A stretch of DNA of 64,000 nt from Paramacrobiotus metropolitanus (lineage: Eukaryota; Tardigrada; Eutardigrada; Parachela; Macrobiotidae), in NCBI RefSeq assembly GCF_019649055.1, contig NW_026570357.1, positions 124,001-188,000 of the forward strand, given 5' to 3'. The position numbers and the translations under genes are program-made. The notes below the pieces were generated by a model. The model saw only the letters and a list, made by a program, of their open reading frames with translations. It ran no database searches and was not told where the DNA came from. Shown here piece by piece: positions 46,435 to 58,885 of this stretch (positions are counted from its first letter, which is position 1; each line of letters opens with the position of its first letter).

Positions 46435-49241
46435 ATGGCCCGCAAACCTGCTGTGAAGGCGCCCGTACCCGGCAACCGCAAAAGGCCCAGAAAGGAGGAA
46501 ATAACAAACCGTGAGTACTAATTGTCCGTAGCAAGGTGAAAATGCCGTGTCACACTTAAGAAAAATCCACAATATAGATCATAATTGTGCTGCAGGGACG
46601 AATAGCGAATCGTCGTCACCTTCACCGTCCCCACCTAGGAAACGTCAGCGGCGGCAGTCTCATGAACAAGCCGAACAGACCCGTGCGCACAATAGGGCCA
46701 ATCAAGCTCGAAGAAGAGCTGCAATGACCTCTGCCCAACTCCGAAGCAAACAGAGGAGGGACAGAGAGGCTGCTGCTCGTCGGCGAACACAAAATATGCC
46801 ATTACAAGCAGGGCGCACTTTAAGATCGATAAATCGGGAACGAATGGCGCGCCGGCGAGAACAGAGGCTTTCAGAACGCGCAGAGGAACAACGGCGGGAT
46901 AGAGAGGCTCACAGACGTGCACGCCAAGGTCAGACATCTGAACAAAGAGCTGAACGTTTACAAGAGCTGAACCTTCATGGACTGCTGTGGTTAGAAGATG
47001 TGCCCACCGAGGTGAACTTTGATATCTTGGATAATCAGGGAAGACAACGAATAATCGAATATTTCGATGGTTTGATCACTGCTACAAACCCGTATATGAG
47101 CGCACCACCAGCTGCAGTCCATTCGACCTGTACAGAAGTTCCCGCCCTTTTGTAAATATTACTATCAGAAGCGACGAATGGATTCCACTTGCCGACGATG
47201 CAGAGCAGCCAGATGCAGATGCCCCATCTACCAAAACCATCCTTAGCAAATATAAAAACAGAGCACTGGATCTCGAACATTCCAGCCTGATGGAAGTCGC
47301 GTCTAATTTTGTCTGGTCAAAAAATGGCTGGAAAAAAAGAGCTCGAAATAAGGAAGCTGTTGTACGAGTATTTCCCATCTTAGCGTTATCGGCAGATGCA
47401 ACGAAAAATGAAGAGTACTATCGCCAGCAAGTGTTGCTACACTCTCCGTGGCGTGACATTAACACTGCCCTGGCAGAAGGACAAAGTTGGGAACAAGCGT
47501 ATAACGCGCTCGCGCTTCCAGCCCATGAAAACGATTTACCAGAGGCCGAAGTACCTGATAGTTCGGATGAGGAAGCGGAAGCTCCAAACAATCGGGACCA
47601 AGATGAGTATATGGTTCTGCACGGCCATGGTCCGCATGATGCACCGCCAGTTATCGAGCTGGGTACCCGTCAAATTGATGTACTGTTTGACTGGCAGGCG
47701 GCTTACCAACAATACCCAAATATTGCGGAAGCCGACAGTTTCATTGAACGGGCTAAAACAGATGCAGACGAAGTTAACGAACCGGTGACGTTGCCCAACG
47801 TCACTCTTGCCGGTGAACAAGAGGAAGTCAACGCTTATTTCGACGAACAGCTTAATGGCACTACTCCACATCGCTGTACAGTCATACAGGGAAAAGCGGG
47901 AAGTGGAAAATCCACACTTATTTCCTTCTTGAGCAAAGCTGGAGAGCAAACCTGGATTCGGTGAGCAATCGTAGCGGCTTGTAGCCCCAACTGGCATGGC
48001 AGCCAATAACAGTGAAGGAATGACAGTACACACTCTTCTAAGGATTCCGGTTAACAGGAAGTTTGTACCTCTGGCAAACGAAGAACTCGCAAGATTCCAG
48101 TCCGATTTCGAGAATATTCGGTGCATTATTGTGGATGAGTTCAGCATGATAGGGTGTACCTTGCTCGCTAAGATGGATCAAAGATGCCGCCAAGCCAAGC
48201 CTGAATCATGCGATCTCCCATTTGGTGGCATGTATGTCTATTTTTTCGGAGACATCAACCAGTTGCCGCCTGTACTGGACAGACCGCTATATGGTGATGG
48301 TTTTGCAAGCGATTTATCCGATCAAGGACAGCTTGTTTTTCGAAACGCATTCACCAAATGTTTCATCCTTAATTCATCACATCGTCAGACCGGATCGGAC
48401 CCCGATCAACAAGCCCTAAGGGATGCTTTAGATCGCATCGCAACTGGCGACTCTACAACCGAGGACTATGAAAAGTTTGTCAACCGAACGTACGCGCTAC
48501 TGTCAGAGAACGAGAAAACAGATTTCAAGGGAGCATTGCATCTTTTTTCGGAAAAAGAACCCGCACGAAATTACAACACGAACGCTTTAAGACAGCTGAA
48601 CATGCCGGTCGCAAGAATTATGGCAGAACATAACGGCCGCACTGCTTCCAAATGTTATTCTAAGGATATATCTAACGTTGGTGTTTTTATCAGTTAATTT
48701 TTTGTAGGAACCGAAGAACAAGCTATGGGTCTCAAACCGGTTTTATACCTTTCTCGCGGTAGCCGGGTCATGCTTAAACGAAATTTGTGGACAAGTAAAG
48801 GGCTCGTTAACGGAGCGGTGGGTTATATAAGAGAAATTGTATATTCCCCTGGCACATCCCCGACGGACAGTCTACCATATGCTGTACTGGTTGAGTTTGA
48901 CAAATATACTGGTCCGACGTTAGCGAATAACTGTATTCCAATAACGCCAACAGCAACGCATTGGACGGAAAAATCGGAGAAGTGCGCAATAACACAGCTG
49001 CCTTTATGCCTCGCTTGGGCTATCACCATTCATAAAGCTCAAGGCATAACTTGTAACCAAGCACCTTGGAGCCCGCGAATTCGCGTCCGGCCTTATTTAT
49101 GTGGGATTTTCACGTGTTAAGTCATGGAAAGGACTTGCAATTGAACCTATGTTTTCCTTTAGCTTACTCCAGTCCATCAAAACAAGAAAAGCTACTGTGC
49201 AAAAAGCGCGCGAAATGAACCGTTTCAGACAATTACGATAA
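46435..49241 (+). pseudogene. PIF1-type helicase of a Helitron-like element, decayed
   Basis: A start at ATG 46435 and an 85-bp intron (acc|gtgagt ... ctgcag|gg, 46511-46595) give a good N-terminus. It leads into a basic region of repeated RRDREAAARR and QRAERLQ-type sequence, as seen at the front of arthropod-type Helitron/PIF1 proteins. Then come NITIRSDEW and a region ending in Walker A QGKAGSGKST (about 47890-47920). Next are Walker B IIVDEFSMIG, FFGDINQLPPV, SSHRQTGSD, a GSRVMLKRNLW segment, and LCLAWAITIHKAQG. The end is GLIYVGFSRVKSW and a stop at 49241. No Rep (HUH) domain is visible. Breaks are a 26-nt gap (47093-47118) and a 27-nt gap (48681-48707) that both look like GT..AG micro-introns, a TGA at 47962 with a frameshift after it, and a frameshift near 49065. 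The gene lies in the opposite orientation inside intron 2 of an F-box gene. Confidence 0.78.
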
Positions 49242-49990
49242 ATGTTTTTCCATTTTCTGCCGATTGCCTGTCTAAATTTGCCTATTGCGAAAAAATAAAG
49301 AATTCTATGATATAAATCCGGTGTGTAAAAACTTCCTAAAATCGCGCTACCGTCAGCACTAAGCCCTGTTCCCGCTATATGATCCCGCTACGCTTCGGTC
49401 ATGCAGTGCCCGCTAAAAGCGAGTGCACTTTCCTAGTATACATTGTTCTTTTTTAATTCTTGAGTGGGTAATGATGGCCGTAGTGATTTGACTCATGACT
49501 GTAATGTCGCGACGTAAAAGTAATAAGGATACCTACTGTTTACCAGCTTATTGTATGGAGTCTTGTTCTGAAAACCGTTTGCGCGCGCATCATCCGGTTG
49601 CCGAGATATGGCGAACTAAAATGGGCGAAAAAGGTATAAATGCATCGTTGTGTACCATACCTCTGGTTATTAATTACTTGATCTTCTTGAAACTTGGATG
49701 TAAAGGACATAAAGGTGATAAGGCCATAAAGTAGACTGCGCGCGCAACATTCGGATGCCGAGATAAGGGCTTTCAGAACATTGTACAAATCAATTGGCTA
49801 TAAAATGACATAAAAAGGAAAGCGAAAGTTTGAGTGTATGTAATCCATTTGTGACAATATATACCGGGCTATTTTCCTGAAGTGCATTTCGCATAGCTGG
49901 TGCACGCCAAATATTGTTACGGAAAACTGCAGAATTTATCAATGGAATTAATTTTTTTATCATAATAATTCATGGAAGAATTTAATTTAC
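49242..49990. other. No gene; two copies of a dispersed repeat
   Basis: 49560-49640 and 49735-49900 belong to the same repeat family as 34130-34310 and 51150-51235. They share gcgcgcgca, ccgagata, gcgaaagttt, agtgtatgta and accgggc. Confidence 0.6.
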
Positions 49991-51955
49991 CATTGCTATC
50001 TGCTGTTTCTGGTGGTCAGCAACACGACCAGCAACCCACAGGGACAAAGCCGGCAAATTGACCGGCTCCGGGAGAACGAGACTCTTCTCAAACACATCCC
50101 ACAGTTCACGATCCAGCTCTTGCCGCGACGGAGCCTCGAACACATGCCGCGCTACAAATGCTTGCAAATAATCGTCCGAGATGTGGCAGTTCTTCCACAC
50201 CATCCGGTCACACAAGGCTAAATCCCCGGCCAGACTGTCATCGTCTTCGATGGCGCCATCAGCCTCATGCTGGCCCTCATCGACATAATCCATGAAAAAC
50301 CGGCAATCGTCGAACACCAGCCAACCAATGCGTGGAGCCGGTAGACTATAGCGGATAAGCGACATCATGCGCCGGCTGTCCCGCACGCCCAGCCCGGTGA
50401 TGATCAGCGTGCTGGTGTCCTGGCTAAGCCATTTCAGTAAGCAGGCCACCGTCCAGTACAGGCCGCTCAAGAGCGCCCGGTCAGGATCCACCGACCGGCC
50501 GGTGACGTGCACGTCGGGAAAGTGGATGGCGCTGGTGAGGAGGCTGTCGAACATTGGGCACACCCGTCAACAGCGGCTGCGCTCGACGGAGTCCAGGGGC
50601 TGGAGAATCTGTACCATAATCTCGATCGGGTGGCAACAGCAGGCTCGCTGCATTCTTGTTGCTCCCGATCTTGCGTTCCTTGTCGCGTGTGTAAAGAGTC
50701 GTATGACGGTGCAACCATCGAGCTGTCCGCAATGAAAATTCAGCTATTCCATCGATCTTCGATGTCTTGTACTCTCGTTTCTGTAAATATGTAAAATTTA
50801 TTTTTCAATATGCACATTTGCACATCAACGAGCACCTATCAGTATTAGTATATACAATCAGATACAGAATTTGTCCCAATTAACATGAAAAGGGACTGTG
50901 CACAATATACTCATAGCATCACCACGCATAATCTCCAGACTTAAACGCTGAAAGTTTGAAACAGAAAGCAAGTGGAACGACTCATGCGTGTTCTCATAAA
51001 GTTTTTTTTAAATATTGTGTATTAAAAGGTACTCTGTAAGTTTGTAGCTGCGTATTATCGCTTAACACTCAACAAAAAGGGTATAAAAAGCAGAAAATTC
51101 AAACTTAAGGATTAAATAGCATGCATTAAGTACCAGAAAAAAGTGGTTCGGAGTGCGCGAAAGCGGAAGTTTTAGTGTAAGTGTATGTATCCCATTTTTG
51201 ACACCATGTACCGGGCCATTTTCCTTCACTAGAAATAAAAATTTAGCATTTATTCATTTAATTCAATAATCAGAATTAATATCAGTTGTTTTTACAGGAA
51301 AGTTTTGCAGACTGTCGAGCCAGTAAAAGCCAGACATTGTGCTACTTACGACTTGTTCACGCGTCAACGGATTGTCGCCCCGCCACTGCAGATAGAGAAG
51401 CGTCTGGCTGAGCACCACCGTGCACCAGACATCGTGCCGTAGGCTCAAATTGCACTTAAAGATCTCCTGGACCAACTGGGAACCGTCGCACCAGAAGGAG
51501 CGCGGCAGCGGACAGCTGCGGATCACGAAATCACCCTTAACCACGCGCAACCCCTGCAGATCATCCTCCATGAGGACAGGACGGACTTGTGGAACCAGTT
51601 CTCTGACGGTCCCCTGTGGCATGGACACGTCCACGCACTGCCAACCCGTCGGGCAGCACTCTCCCAGCCCGACTAACTTCCCCGGATACCACACCCACGC
51701 CCGGTCGGGCTGTCGTCGCAGCAGCACCAACACCTCCGGCGGTCCGAAGCTTTCTGTGTACGAGAGGTACCGGCAGCGCGTCATACACCCGTATTCGACA
51801 AACTGTGCGCGCTGTGTCGCACATTCGAAATCCACGATCAGACCCCCCTTCGCCACATTGATCACGCGGCCGTTCTGCAGCCAGCGGCTGTTGACGTCGT
51901 GGACGTCCACAGAGTTCCACGCTTGCAGTGACTCGGCTTCCCCATAAATCAACAT
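49991..51955 (-). pseudogene. F-box family gene (exons 1 and 2), broken in the F-box
   Basis: Exon 1 runs from ATG 51955 to 51296 (220 codons, donor cct|gtaaaa) and carries the family domain: AWNSVDVHDVNSRWLQNG, GLIVDFECATQRAQFVEYG, WVWYPGKLVGLG and VIRSCPLP. Intron 1 is 51295-50781. Exon 2 starts at 50780 after atttacag, with KREYKT..., then the F-box (LQPLDSVERSRC, RVCPMFD), a Leu-rich region and ELWDVFEKSLVLPEPVN, ending at donor atg|gtaaat (49991). Two lesions are present. A one-base frameshift near 50620 shows because exon 2 is one base over a multiple of three. There is also a TGA at 50569-50567 where both paralogues have Arg. The tail exon is at 45459-45614. An intact version would bind Skp1 through the F-box and select substrates for ubiquitin ligation; this copy probably cannot. 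Confidence 0.8.
51140..51235 (+). repeat. Dispersed repeat copy in intron 1
   Basis: gagtgcgcgaaagcgg ... agtgtatgta ... accgggccattttcc matches copies near 34229-34300 and 49815-49880. It lies inside the intron of the broken F-box gene. Confidence 0.6.
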
Positions 51956-52897
51956 TGTACAGTTCGTGCTGACAGCGACTGCTCAGCAGTTTTCGAGATA
52001 TGCGATTGCAGGAATAAAGCAGCATAGGCCATAGATCATAGATGAGAGTAAGACTACAATCACTATATGTATAGTAAAATGCCAGGAGAGGCTTCTGCGT
52101 TTATTGGCTACAGTTTTTGAGGAGAATCGAATTGTGTACGTTATTAAAATGCCTATGCATAAAACATTCATTTATCTAGTTTCAACATTGGGACTCAGAA
52201 ATCAAGACCATGGCTCGACAGAATCTAAAATCTTTTTTTACGGTAAAATTTTGCGATTGTTGAACGCTGAAAACACACTTGGGATTTTCGGGCCAAAGGA
52301 GAAGTGTACAGAACGGCCGCCCATGATGACGACTACGTTTGGGTAGCCTATAATGAAATCTGTTGCCGTAATCCTTGTTGTAGTTTCGGCAGTTGGAGTT
52401 TGACTGGTTTCTAATGCAGTGCTACGAGTAGCGATGATGCCAGAGCCTATGACATCAGGCAAATGATGTCATTGTCAGAGAAAAGCTGTGAACAGTGTTT
52501 TACTGTTCTTGTGTAACACTAGCGATTTCGATCTTCTGTGAATTTTGCCAAACGGTTCTTAAATCTTTAACTACAGCATTAATATTCCTTTATTCCTTAA
52601 GAGTGATGGCTGTGGACGAGCTAGTCCACGGCCGGCTGGGTAAGATAATTAACAAAGTGGAGAATGACCTTGATAAATCCATAATACGAGTAGCTGTACT
52701 CGAAAGGCACTTTATAATTATGCGTTCTGTACGATATAGAGCCGGAAGTTCTGTAACGTTTCGATCACACCCTCTTACTGCTGACTGGGCGACCGGCTGC
52801 TGATTGGTGTTCTGTATCTAAAAGGAACTCTCCTGGCTCCGTTACGATACAGAACTCGCATTTCTTGCTAGGTCTAATTTATTTTTCATTTTTTTTA
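51956..52897. other. Intergenic region with a possible exon 1 relic
   Basis: At 52605-52690 on the + strand, a frame reading VDELVHGRLGKIINKVEN resembles VDVLVGDRLQYGKIIKKVEN in the exon at 58424-57639. The similarity then fades. This may be a short relic of that exon in opposite orientation. Nothing else was recognised. Confidence 0.4.
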
Positions 52898-52913
52898 TAT
52901 ATATATAATTTAT

Positions 52914-52954
<41 letters not shown>
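52898..52954. repeat. (TA)n microsatellite
   Basis: Alternating ta runs broken by a short t tract, about 57 bp. Confidence 0.95.
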
Positions 52955-52956
<2 letters not shown>

Positions 52957-54563
52957 TGAAACAAACTAGTATAATTAAATAAGTTAATAAATCCCATGTG
53001 ACACTATTATACACAGCAAAGCGTAGCATCTTTAACATACTTATAAACAAGGCGCAGTACACAGACAATCCTCCACTAATCACACACGCCGTAAATGGTT
53101 CTTTCGCACAGGCAGCGCAGGTGTCCGATCTACACCGGCTGGTCTAAAGTGCAGTCCAGGATGCCGACATCTCAACGGTCTGGTCAACGATTTTGGCTTT
53201 GCGGGGCCGCGGTCATAGCTTATCGATCGTATGCACATGTTCCACCATTGGAGATCTTCTTATACCGACCGGGACTGTAATGTGCAGGTCCTGTCTCGTG
53301 TTGGCCCAAGGGACCCCGGAAAGACAGCTTACGTTTCGGGGCCTGCACCAACAGATATGTTTATTTCCTGGACGTGCAGCTGCCATACGGCTCCTTCAAG
53401 TGACTGTGGCCGGCGGAGCGAGTGCGCCGCTCGCCCTCACCCGCCGTCTTGGCCATTTGCCGCGTGCGGGACACTGATTTTCATGCCGGTAGCTGTCCCG
53501 AAGAAATGTTTTGCATACTGTAATTGGCCGCCTAATTGTCCTGTCGGCTGAGGCTGTATAATCAACGTGGTAAGTATCTTTACTATGATAAAAAAATTAT
53601 GACCTTGTACCGCCGATCTGAATAAAACCTATGGCAGCTAATATTTAAAGGTTTAATAAGATTCTGCTTATACGTCAACAACACACTGATTACTTAGCCA
53701 AGCAACATGGATAAGCCATGACAATTGGTAACCACGTCATATAACCTTAAGACAATAAGTCTGACATTCATAATCGCGAGATATTGACTACACGTAGTAC
53801 GTACTGTAAACAGGTGGGATGTTTTTTTTTTTATTTGTTTCGTAGTATCCAACGGTATCCTCTGACTCTAACTATTCCTCATGTATCTTTACAATTTCAA
53901 CGAGTACTAAACCGTGCCATAACAATATAAAGATGCAGATTAACGTTTAGATTAAGATTAAGGTTTACTAACCGTGCCATAAAAGTAGAGAAACTTTTTA
54001 CATGTGTCTTGACTTGTATCCAAGTATCGTACCGTATCCTCCTCTTCGTATCCTTAATAGATCTCCCAAATTCTTAATGATTATTAGTCATTGCCGTATC
54101 CGGTCGTACTCTTCAGCATTCATTATGCATCCCAAATGTATTCCACGAAGAAACGTAAAAAAATTATCCGGAGACTCGAAAGATACATAGTGGCGGGCCG
54201 CCACTGGGTTCGATTTCCTCATTCGGCAGATTTTTTGCGAGTGTCTATGCGAGCCTAGCCCAGCCCTTGCAAGAGCATCGTTTTAATATTGTCATTAGAA
54301 GGGAGAAACAGCAAATCGCAGCATCTAGCTTATTGTATGACAAACACTGAATGTTTACATGTTAAAACTTCAATCACGGCCTTGATCTTAACAGGCTTTG
54401 TTACAGATTATTGGACAGGCAAAAGTTTCTTTACTTACAAAAACTAGATGTAAGCAGAATAAGCTTTTATAATTTACGACAGCCGACAGCAGTGAAATTA
54501 AAGAGTCGCTTCGAACGCTAAACAACAGCAAGCGCCAAATTATGGGCGACGTGGCTCGAGCAG
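52955..54563. other. No recognised gene; one GC-richer island
   Basis: 53090-53550 is GC-richer than its surroundings and holds an unremarkable 106-codon frame (53231-53551, + strand). I recognise no domain in it on either strand. The rest is AT-rich. Confidence 0.45.
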
Positions 54564-57500
54564 TCAGTGCGATGGTCGTTTCATTTGATGGTACAGAGCC
54601 AGGGTGGTGATTTTGGTCAATTTGTTTACATCCATATTACGAATAATCGAAGGTGACCAGCAATAGCGGCGATAGTGTATTGAGCAGCGTGGATCCGCGC
54701 TCTGGTAATGGTCGAGCATCTGTCGAGATTAAACAACCAAAAATATATGAAACAGACAGCTCGAATTATGCTTTACATGTTTTTGCTTTTATTGTCATAA
54801 TCGTGTGCAGCATAATATCAGCAATGTTTCAGTAAGCTGCTTCAAAATGTAAAAAACGATAATAGAGCACTAGCACAAAGTTAAAGGAAAAACGTATTTA
54901 TATCTTGTAGAGCCGTTCGTAAAGGATGGTTGAGTTCCCTTAGAAGAATCGCTAACCCACTTACAAACACGCAGTTGGTTAGCGCACTTGAAGGTAAAGA
55001 AAACACGCCTTAAAACCCGACACGCAACTGACCGGATTTAGTTACCTGTGTTACCCGTGCAAGCGTGTCCAGTGTATTGGACTGAATCAACTCGGCAATC
55101 CACCCCGACAAGACTGTCAAATCAACCGGTTCGTCCACAACCAGATTCGCTTCAAAGAGATCCCACAGCTCCACAGCAAGCTGCTTATCCGGCTGACAGA
55201 TGACCGACTGTCGCGCCACAACAGCGGTCAGCACCATTTCCACGATGCGACAGCGGATGAAGCTGGCGCGCTCAGCTACGCCCAGCATCCGCTGCAGGTA
55301 GCTCAGAGTCCAGTTCGTGTACTGCATTGGGCAGGAGTGAAATGCCAGCCTCTCGATGCGGCGATCGTAGCCGTTCAGGTAGCGGAGCATGGTGACCGCT
55401 TCACGGCATTGGCTCATGTCCATGTGCAGCAGCACGACCGTCGTCGTGCGGCTGTTAACGCAGTGCAGGAGACTCGTTAAAATCCAGAACGCGGGCGGCA
55501 TGCAGGACGACGGTGTGTCGTCATCACGGCCAGAGACATGGACAGCAGGGAAGTAGCTTTCAGTGGTGAGAATTGAGTTCCAGCGGGAGCATGTGCGTCG
55601 GCAACGGACGCGGTTGATGCTGTCCAGAGAATGGAAGATTTCCACTACCAGCTCGCTGGGTAAGGACTGAATTACTGTACCTGGTCCTTCAGACGCACCG
55701 GACCAGACGCTGGTCCGGTGCGAATTCTCCCCGGTTTCAGCTGCAGTCAGAGGCTTAACGATCGGGTCGTGTGATCTGTCAAACACCTCTTGCTAGAAAA
55801 ATAAAATCATTCAGTGACGAAATATTTCGGTGATGATCGCTTCTGAATTATTGCTACTGAATTGTCCTTTACTGTGGCAGCTGAGGCACACCGACAATTT
55901 GCTGGGCAATATGCTTGCTGACGACCCTTTGCTGACCGACAAAATGTTTACTCGACAATTTGTTGAAACGACAACTCGGTGATCGACAGCTTGCTGAACG
56001 ACATTTTGATGAACACAGACACTTTACTGACGACATTCTGATGATCAACAAAACATCGTCTCCAAATCCACTAAAAACCCAAGAAATCTATAATAACCTA
56101 TGTCCCAAAAAACCAGCAGCGGTATCTGATCCTGAGCGCCCGTCCACAGCCTCGTGCATATTACTAACAAAATAAAATAACAAATAAAATAAATAAATCT
56201 TGCTGGGAAACAAATAAAACAAATTATTCGTGAATGTGATTGTTGTAAGCTGCTTAAACACAGACTACACAGCAACTTAAGTGTATTTTAGGAGTTAGGC
56301 CGGTGTCCATTCATTTTGGACACCAATCATTTTGACCACCATACATTTTGGCCACCAATCATTCTGGCCACCCCAGGTTTCTTAGTTTTCTTAGATTTCT
56401 TAGGTTCTTAGGGTTTCTTAGGTTTACTTAGGTTTTTTAGATTCTTACCCGTATGGTCGTTGGTTAGGTATATACCTCATAAACATAAACATAAACATAA
56501 GGCTTTTTCACATAAACATAAACATAAAGCTCAGCGATCGTGAATGCATTTTTCTTAGTGTAGTGCCAATGTGCTGCTGAGGAATTCAGTTTAGATTCAT
56601 TTGATTTTATTTTAATTTATGCCTTTACTTCTTCAAAATTGACCTTTGTAAGTTGAACTGAAGCGTTACGACATTGTGCGCATGTGTCGTCACAACAGCC
56701 GCACATGTGTGGCAGTGGCTACATTTTTCTTGGTGTAGTGCAGTGGCTTCGGTGGCGTGGCTAAGGCGCTTTCGTCACTGATTTTTTTACGACGCAATTG
56801 CAAAAGAACGGCTCAGCCTTTTTTTAAAATTTCAAGTACTCTGTGAAGGGTAAGTCTTGCATGGAGATAAAGAAGAAAACCGGAAGAAAATCGGTTTCGG
56901 GAAAAAAATATTTAAGGTGGCCCACTCAAACGACCATACGGGTAGGTTTTTAGGTTTCTAAGTTTCTTACCAGGGAACATTTTCCGCCTCCAAATTCAAA
57001 AAATTCTCATGTTTTGTAAAATGGTAATGTACTATTGTAGTATGCTTAAAAAATATTTTCAGCTGCCATCGTCAAGGGGGCGTGGCCAGACAACAATTTA
57101 AAGTTTGCATACTATCATATTATACTGTGTAATGCAGTGCAGTACAAGTTGTTCGTAATTATATTATGTTGACTTTTTCCAGCAGCACCGTGGACTTTTG
57201 CAGCTGTCCGCTGTCGTGAAATGATGCAAGTAAAACAGGCCCACGTGCGTCGGCTCGGGCCATTGCTGCATGAATATACATTTTCGGAATATATTTTCAT
57301 CGATTTGTGTTGCAAACAATAAGTTGTGAAAAAGCTTTGTTCTGCTAATACACAGATCTGTGCTGTACTTCATAACAAGTTTTTGAAAATGTGCACACGG
57401 GCAGCAATGGCCCGAGCCGACGCAAGTGGGCCTATTTTACTTACATCATTTCTCGACAGCGGACAGCTGCAAAAGTCCATGGTGCTGCAGGAAAAAGTTA

Positions 57501-58424
57501 ACATAATAATTACGAATAACTTGTACTGCATTGCATTACACAGCATATGATAGTATGCAAACTTTAAATTGTTGTCTGGCCACGCCCCCTTGACGATGGC
57601 AGCTAAAAATATTTTTTTAAGCATACTACAATAGTACACTACCATTTTACAAAACATGAGAATTTTTTGAATTTGGAGGCGGAAAATGTTCCCTGGTTAG
57701 TTGGCCGAAATGACGGGTGGCCAAAATTATTGGTGGCCAAAATGAATGGTGGCCAAAATGAATGGTGGCCAAAACGATAGGGCGCCGTTAGGACTACTAT
57801 GCACCGCACCAGTATAAAGGGACGGAGCGCGGAGCCTGTCTGTAGATAAGTCAGTGTCCCGTCGAGCACCGACGTATCCACCACTCCAAATATTCGGGAG
57901 AGGCTGGTGAGAAAAATCTCGCGACGTTCAGGCGATGCGCCGGTCCAGCCCTCCGGTACGGGACATTCAAAAAACGAAAAATCTTTGTCCCGCAACTTGC
58001 AGTTAGCCAAGACCAGGTCCGAGGGCGGGTGTCGCACTTGCTGCCGGGGCAGGAGCTCCTTAACGATACCGTGGGGCAGCTGCACCTCCACAAGGTACAC
58101 ATTGACCAGATAGCCTTCGCTGCGCAAGGAGATCACCTTGCCCGGGTACCAGGTCCAGGGACCAGCAGGGCCCGATCGCAGCAGAGCCTGTATATTTGGG
58201 TCCGCACGCGTGTCGAGACGTTTGGGCGGTTCGCACGAGCTAAAAACGCGTCCGTATTCGACAAACTGCGAGCGTTGTGTGGCACATAGGAAATCAATAG
58301 TCAGACCGTTCTCCACCTTTTTGATTATCTTGCCGTACTGCAGCCGGTCACCGACGAGGACGTCCACGGAGTTCGAGTTATACATAAAGCGCCGCGCTTC
58401 TTCGTCCTCTCCATAAACGAGCAT
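54564..58424 (-). CDS. F-box family gene, mostly open (three exons)
   Basis: Exon 1 starts at ATG 58424 and shows SNSVDVLVGDRLQYGK, IDFLCATQRSQFVEYG, WTWYPGKVISL, VQLPHGIVKELLP and QVRHPPSDLVLANC. Its end is uncertain: the open frame runs on to 57639 but enters repeat DNA after about 57785, and the usual 25-30 residues before the donor are not seen. Exon 2 is 55792-55046 (acceptor ttttctag, donor acacag|gtaact) and contains the F-box LPSELVVEIFHSLDSINRVR with RCRRTCSRWNSIL. It continues with a Leu-rich region of about 170 residues ending in VELWDLFEANLVVDEPVDL. Exon 3 is 54719-54564 (51 codons; YQSADPR, NMDVNKLTKITTL). F-box proteins link targets to Skp1-Cullin ubiquitin ligases; the target is unknown. 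Intron 1 holds a 1.5-kb fold-back element, which may have cut exon 1 short. Confidence 0.75.
56290..57790. mobile_element. 1.5-kb fold-back-like element in intron 1
   Basis: The left end (about 56300-56375) carries 16-bp units of the type tggccaccaatcattt. The right end (about 57703-57785) carries the inverted type tggccaaaatgaatgg. Inside, 56969-57697 is an imperfect palindrome. Also inside, acccgtatggtcg (about 56446) is inverted at about 56932. No protein is encoded. Terminal inverted arrays of short units are typical of fold-back elements. Confidence 0.65.
56969..57697. repeat. 0.73-kb palindrome
   Basis: Arms of about 340 bp run from accagggaacattttccgcc to ggcggaaaatgttccctggt, meeting near 57333. 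The arms contain many substitutions, so this palindrome is clearly older than the one at 4289-19845. Confidence 0.88.
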
Positions 58425-58885
58425 GGTGGTTACAAGTTCGTGTTTGCCACAGATTCAAATAGCTCCTCAGCCCTGATTTGGCTCACGGCTGTGGCAACTT
58501 GCATTTATGGACGAGGCCCAGGATAATCACAAAAACAACGCCCCATGATATATAATTTAGCATATGAGGTACTGTACATTCAGAAATTAACTGCATCTGC
58601 AACAGAGTTCAAAATGAATTCGTAAAAAAATACCATGGGTGACGTGCACAACTGGGTGTTAGGAAAACTGGCGGCGCTTGGCGAAGTACGTAACGGCGTC
58701 CCCATTCACCCGCCCTCGATAGGATACTACGTTATTTTGCCGTTTTCTAGTTGTTTTTTGCAGTCGCCATGCGCAATTGCACATTCAGTGCTTTTTTTTG
58801 TCACTTTTAGACTTCTAACCCACCAAGGCTTTCATTTACCTCGCTATTATATCTGCGCTTTTCGCACCAAGCAGAGGTGCTAACG
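58425..58885. other. Upstream region of the F-box gene
   Basis: No gene recognised. An 82-codon + strand frame at 58635 has no known motif. The promoter of the - strand F-box gene should lie here, but no clear element is visible. Confidence 0.4.

Noticed and set aside
53231-53551. 106-codon frame in a GC-rich island
   Set aside because: No motif, no splice support and no similarity noticed elsewhere in the window. It is kept only as part of a gene-free interval.
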